DNA of 64,000 bases from FEN-299 sp963727765 (GTDB lineage: Bacteria; Acidobacteriota; Vicinamibacteria; Vicinamibacterales; Fen-181): assembly GCA_963727765.1 (NCBI GenBank), contig CAVSGZ010000013.1, forward strand, positions 310,001 to 374,000, written 5' to 3'. The position numbers and the translations under genes are program-made. Within the stretch, counting starts at the first letter, position 1. Each line of letters opens with the position of its first letter. This document shows positions 60,629 to 64,000 of the stretch, one piece after another. Under the pieces are notes generated by a model. It was given only the letters and a program-made list of their open reading frames with translations. It was not told the DNA's origin and searched no databases.

Positions 60629-61582
60629 GTGACCTGCGCAGCCTGGACCGACCCGGCGTTTCTCGGGATGCCCGACATCCAGGGGACCATCCTGCGGATC
60701 GAGCGTTTCGCCATCCACGACGGCCCCGGCATCCGCACCACCGTGTTCCTCAAGGGCTGCCCGCTCCGCTGCGCATGGTGCCACAGCCCGGAGAGCCAGT
60801 CGACTCATCCCGAGTTCATGCCGCACAAGGACCGGTGCGTCCAGTGTGCCTCCTGCACGGACGCCTGCCCGTTCCACGCGGCCCCGCCGGCGGCGAGCGA
60901 CGGCCCGGTGGCGCCCGCCGAGTGCACGACCTGCGGCGCCTGTGCCGAGGCGTGCCCGACGGGCGCGCGCGAGCTGGTCGGCCGGACCATGAGCATCGAG
61001 GCCCTGATGGCCGAGATCGAGCGCGACCGCATCTTCTACGACGAGTCGAACGGCGGCGTCACCTTCTCGGGCGGCGAGCCGTTCATGCAGCCGGTCTTCC
61101 TGGCCAACATGGCCCGGTCCTGCCGCGCCGCCGGGATCCACGTCGCCATCGAGACCTGCGGCCACGCCGACACGCGCGCGCTGCTCGACGTCGCCGACGA
61201 CACTGACCTTTTCCTGTTCGACCTGAAACTGCTCGACGATCGGCGTCACCGTGAATACACCGGCGCGTCCAACGTCCTCATTCTCCGCAATCTCGAGCGG
61301 TTGATCGAGACGCCCGCCGAGATCCGCGTCCGCTTCCCGCTCATCCCGGGCGTCAACGACGACGACGGCAACGTGCGCGCCGTGGGCGCGCTGCTAGCCT
61401 CGCTCGGACTGACCCGGATCGACGTGCTGCCCTATCACCGCGCGGGGCTGGCCAAGTACGACCGGCTGCACCGCTCGTACCGACTTCCCGAGACCGAGCC
61501 GCCGACCGCCGATCGGCAGACCCACGTGGTCCGCCTCCTCGAGTCGTGCGGGCTCATCGTGCAACCAGGAGGAGCGTCATGA
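60629..61582 (+). CDS. Glycyl-radical enzyme activating enzyme
   Basis: The 317-residue radical SAM enzyme installs the glycyl radical on its partner. It has FAIHDGPGIRTTVFLKGCPL followed by the CxxxCxxC cluster motif (CPLRCAWC), two ferredoxin-like clusters (CVQCASCTDACP and CTTCGACAEACP), and GGVTFSGGEPFMQP. The two extra clusters are typical of activases for dehydratase-type glycyl-radical enzymes rather than pyruvate formate-lyase. The GTG at 60629 has an AGGGGA site; an ATG at 60668 starts nearer the conserved region. Its stop overlaps the ATG of the partner enzyme. The enzymes are oxygen-sensitive, so the organism must face anoxic conditions. Confidence 0.92.
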   Translation: MTCAAWTDPAFLGMPDIQGTILRIERFAIHDGPGIRTTVFLKGCPLRCAWCHSPESQSTHPEFMPHKDRCVQCASCTDACPFHAAPPAASDGPVAPAECTTCGACAEACPTGARELVGRTMSIEALMAEIERDRIFYDESNGGVTFSGGEPFMQPVFLANMARSCRAAGIHVAIETCGHADTRALLDVADDTDLFLFDLKLLDDRRHREYTGASNVLILRNLERLIETPAEIRVRFPLIPGVNDDDGNVRAVGALLASLGLTRIDVLPYHRAGLAKYDRLHRSYRLPETEPPTADRQTHVVRLLESCGLIVQPGGAS

Positions 61583-63937
61583 CCGAGCGCGTAGCCAGGC
61601 TGCGCCAGGAGAGCCTCGACCGCCACCCCACGCTGTCGACCGAGCGCGCCGAGCTGATGACGGCGTTCTACCGTGAGGCCCCGTCTGCATCGCTGCCGAT
61701 CCTGCGGGCGCTCTCGCTGCAGTACCCTGATGGCGCGCAAGGCGCTGTGCATCATGCCGGGCGAGCTGATCGTCGGCGAGCGCGGACCCACGCCCAAGGC
61801 GACGCCCACCTACCCCGAACTGTGCTGCCACACCCTCGAGGACCTCGACATCCTGGACTCGCGCGAGAAGATCTCCTTCGCCGTCGACGACCACGCGCGC
61901 GCGGCGTACCGCGACACCGTCATCCCGTACTGGCGCGAGCGCTCGATGCGCCACCGGATGTTCCACGAGCTTCCCGACGCGTGGAAGCACGCCTACGAGG
62001 CCGGCGTTTTCACCGAGTTCATGGAACAGCGCGCGCCCGGCCACACGGTGGCCGACGGGAAGATCTACGCGAAAGGCCTTGCCGGGCTGCAGGCGGACAT
62101 CGACCGCGAGCTGGCCGCGCTCGACGACCTGCACGATCTCGACGCGTACGACAAGCGGCAGCAGCTCAAGGGCATGCGGATCGCCGCCGACGCGGTGATC
62201 CACTTCGCGCGGCGCCACGCCGTGGAGGCCGCGCGCCACGCCGCCGCCGAGGCCGACCCGGTCCGGAAGGCAGAACTCGAGCAGATCGCCGCCACCTGCA
62301 CGTGGGTCCCCGAACACCCGGCGCGCACCTTCTGGGAGGCGCTCCAGGCCTACTGGTTCATGCACCTCGGCGTGATCACCGAGCTGAACACGTGGGACTC
62401 GTTCTGCCCGGGGCGGCTCGACCAGCACCTCTATCCCTACTACAAGCGCGAGATCGAAGCCGGCACGCTGACGCGCGAGCGGGCGAAGGAACTCCTGCAG
62501 TGCTTCTGGGTGAAGTTCAACAACCAGCCGGCGCCGCCCAAGGTCGGTGTCACGGCGGCCGAGAGCGGCACCTACACGGATTTCGCCAACATCAGCAACG
62601 GCGGCCTGAAGGCCGACGGCAGCGATGGCGTCAACGAGGTCTCGTACCTCCTCCTCGAGGTCATCGACGAGATGCGCCTCCTGCAGCCATCGTCGAACAT
62701 CCAGCTGAGCAAGAAGAGCCCGGACCTCTTTCTCAAGAAGGCGTGCGAGGTCATCCGGAAGGGCTGGGGCCAGCCTTCGATCTTCAACGCCGACATGGTG
62801 GTGGCCGAGCTGGTGCGGCAGGGCAAGGCGGTCGAGGACGCGCGGTGCGGCGGGACGAGCGGCTGCGTCGAGGCGGGCGCGTTCGGCAAGGAAAGCTACA
62901 TCCTCACCGGCTACTTCAACCTGCCGAAGGTCATCGAGATTACGCTCAACGACGGCTACGACCCGCGCACCGAGCGGCAGATCGGGCCGAAGACGGGCGA
63001 CCCGTCCGCGTTCACGACGTTCGAAGAATTCCTCGACGCGTTCAGGCGCCAGCTCCAGCATTTCATCGACGTGAAGATCGCCGGCAGCCAAGTCATCGAG
63101 CGGATGTACGCGACGATGATGCCGGCGCCGTTCCTGTCGATCATCACCGACGACTGCATCAGAAACGGCCGCGACTACAACGCCGGCGGCGCCCGCTACA
63201 ACACCCGCTACATCATGCCGGTCGGGCCGGGCACGGCGGCCGACAGCCTCTCGGCCATCAAGTACCACGTGTTCGATCACGGCCACGTCACGATGCCCGC
63301 GCTCGTCAAGGCGGTGCGCGACGACTTCGTCGGCCACGAGAGCCTGCGCCAGCTGCTGCTCAACAAGACGCCCAAGTACGGCAACGACGAGGAGTACGCC
63401 GACGCGTTCGTGACGCTGCTGTGCGACGAGCTGTTCCACCGGATCGACGGGCGGCGGGGGCCGACCGGATCCACCTACCACGTCAACTACCTGTCGACCA
63501 CGTGCCACGTGTACTTCGGATCGGTGTGCGGCGCGACACCCGACGGCCGCCACGCCTGGGTGCCGGTGTCCGACGGCATCTCCCCCGCGCACGGCGCGGA
63601 CCGTCACGGCCCGACGGCGGTCATCAAGTCGGCCTCGCGCATGGATCACGCGCGCAGCGGCGGCACGCTGCTCAACCAGAAGTTCACGCCGGCGCTGCTC
63701 GAGGGGCAGGAGGGGATCGACCAGCTCGCCCACCTCGTGCGGGCGTATTTCAAGCTCGACGGGCACCACATCCAGTTCAACGTGGTGACGGCCGACACGC
63801 TTCGCGCCGCGCAGAAGGAACCGGAGAAGCACCGCGATCTGATCGTCCGCGTCGCCGGCTACAGCGACTATTTCTGCGATCTCACCAAGGGGCTGCAGGA
63901 CGAGATCATCGAGAGGACCGAGCAGAAGGGGTTCTGA
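61579..63937 (+). CDS. hypD: Glycyl-radical enzyme, trans-4-hydroxy-L-proline dehydratase-like, frameshift near 61725
   Basis: About 785 residues once one extra C is removed from CAG-TAC-C-CTG; the expected LSLQY-LMARKALCIMPGEL then continues, and the span is one base over a multiple of three. The catalytic loop GGTSGCVEAGAFGKESY has the Cys-x-Glu pair of hydroxyproline dehydratase, and RVAGYSDYF near the C-terminus is the glycyl-radical loop. GYFNLPKVIEITLNDGYDPR and DYNAGGARYNTRYI also read like HypD. HypD converts trans-4-hydroxy-L-proline to P5C. A diol dehydratase or another relative cannot be excluded. The ATG is preceded by AGGAGGAG and overlaps the activase stop. A frameshifted product would be inactive. 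Confidence 0.83.
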
Positions 63938-63959
63938 CGCCGGCCGACGGCTGGGCGCG

Positions 63960-63965
63960 TATAAT
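63960..63965 (+). promoter_or_regulatory. -10 element (TATAAT) of a near-leaderless promoter
   Basis: A perfect TATAAT ends eight bases before the ATG at 63974. The spacing is almost the same as at pcnB. No -35 match is evident upstream in the GC-rich sequence. Confidence 0.5.
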
Positions 63966-63973
63966 GCGCGTCC

Positions 63974-64000
63974 ATGAGACGCCTTTCGAAGTCGCTGTCG
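63974..64000 (+). CDS. Start of a gene running off the right edge
   Basis: The ATG opens nine codons (MRRLSKSLS) to the end of the window. A TATAAT box lies directly upstream, which supports a real start. Nothing can be said of the product beyond its basic N-terminus. Confidence 0.4.

Overview
The window reads as a high-GC chromosomal segment of a heterotrophic Gram-negative bacterium. The best guess is an Acidobacteriota lineage close to Vicinamibacterales. The clues are a TonB-dependent receptor with an N-terminal carboxypeptidase-like regulatory domain, two very large sortilin/BNR-repeat exoproteins, a secreted DinB protein, a PEP-CTERM protein and several lipoproteins. The phylum is inferred from gene style; no rRNA or tRNA gene was found. 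I saw no phage, IS element or CRISPR array.

Layout. 0-10.4 kb: end of a membrane protein, inositol-3-phosphate synthase, a methyltransferase-like gene, a secreted protein, a secreted cupin, an OprP-like porin with acetyl-CoA synthetase, then a ZIP metal transporter followed by a ferritin-like/VIT1 fusion. 10.4-15.8 kb (minus): a compact unit of OmpR-type regulator, histidine kinase, methyltransferase and a membrane/NTPase protein resembling a fused ECF-type system, with a divergent Spy/CpxP-like gene. 16-25.8 kb: TonB receptor, unknown envelope proteins, DNA polymerase I, a secreted repeat-type protein and poly(A) polymerase. 25.9-31.5 kb: a carbamoyl-phosphate cluster (argF, carbamate kinase, pyrB, ornithine aminotransferase, cDPG-synthetase-like GTPase). 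31.6-38 kb (minus): RtcB, a TonB-C protein and a serine operon (DUF1015-serA-serC). 38-43 kb: M23 lipoprotein, DinB, a pseudokinase, a PEP-CTERM gene with a sigma-54-like promoter and a broken secreted protein. 43.2-49.4 kb: malQ, an aminotransferase and a divergent, overlapping nadA-nadC-nadB operon. 49.5-59.7 kb: two Xaa-Pro-type M24 peptidases, two BNR exoproteins and a NarL-type two-component system. 59.8-64 kb: a GntR regulator followed by a glycyl-radical activase and enzyme, most like trans-4-hydroxy-L-proline dehydratase.

How they fit: peptidases, ornithine aminotransferase and the HypD-like enzyme all touch proline, hydroxyproline and P5C. The carbamoyltransferases and carbamate kinase could recover ATP from citrulline or carbamoyl-aspartate. 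TonB, porin and lipoprotein genes serve the outer membrane.

Two window-wide patterns stand out. First, eight genes or gene pairs are interrupted by apparent one-base insertions (ten extra bases), and six of these sit beside a GTAC tetranucleotide. This looks like a systematic sequencing signature or a modified-base effect rather than random decay. Second, intergenic gaps repeatedly carry short arrays of seven-base units, often arranged as large inverted repeats. Each site has its own heptamer, and two sites share the central palindrome TCACGCGTGA.
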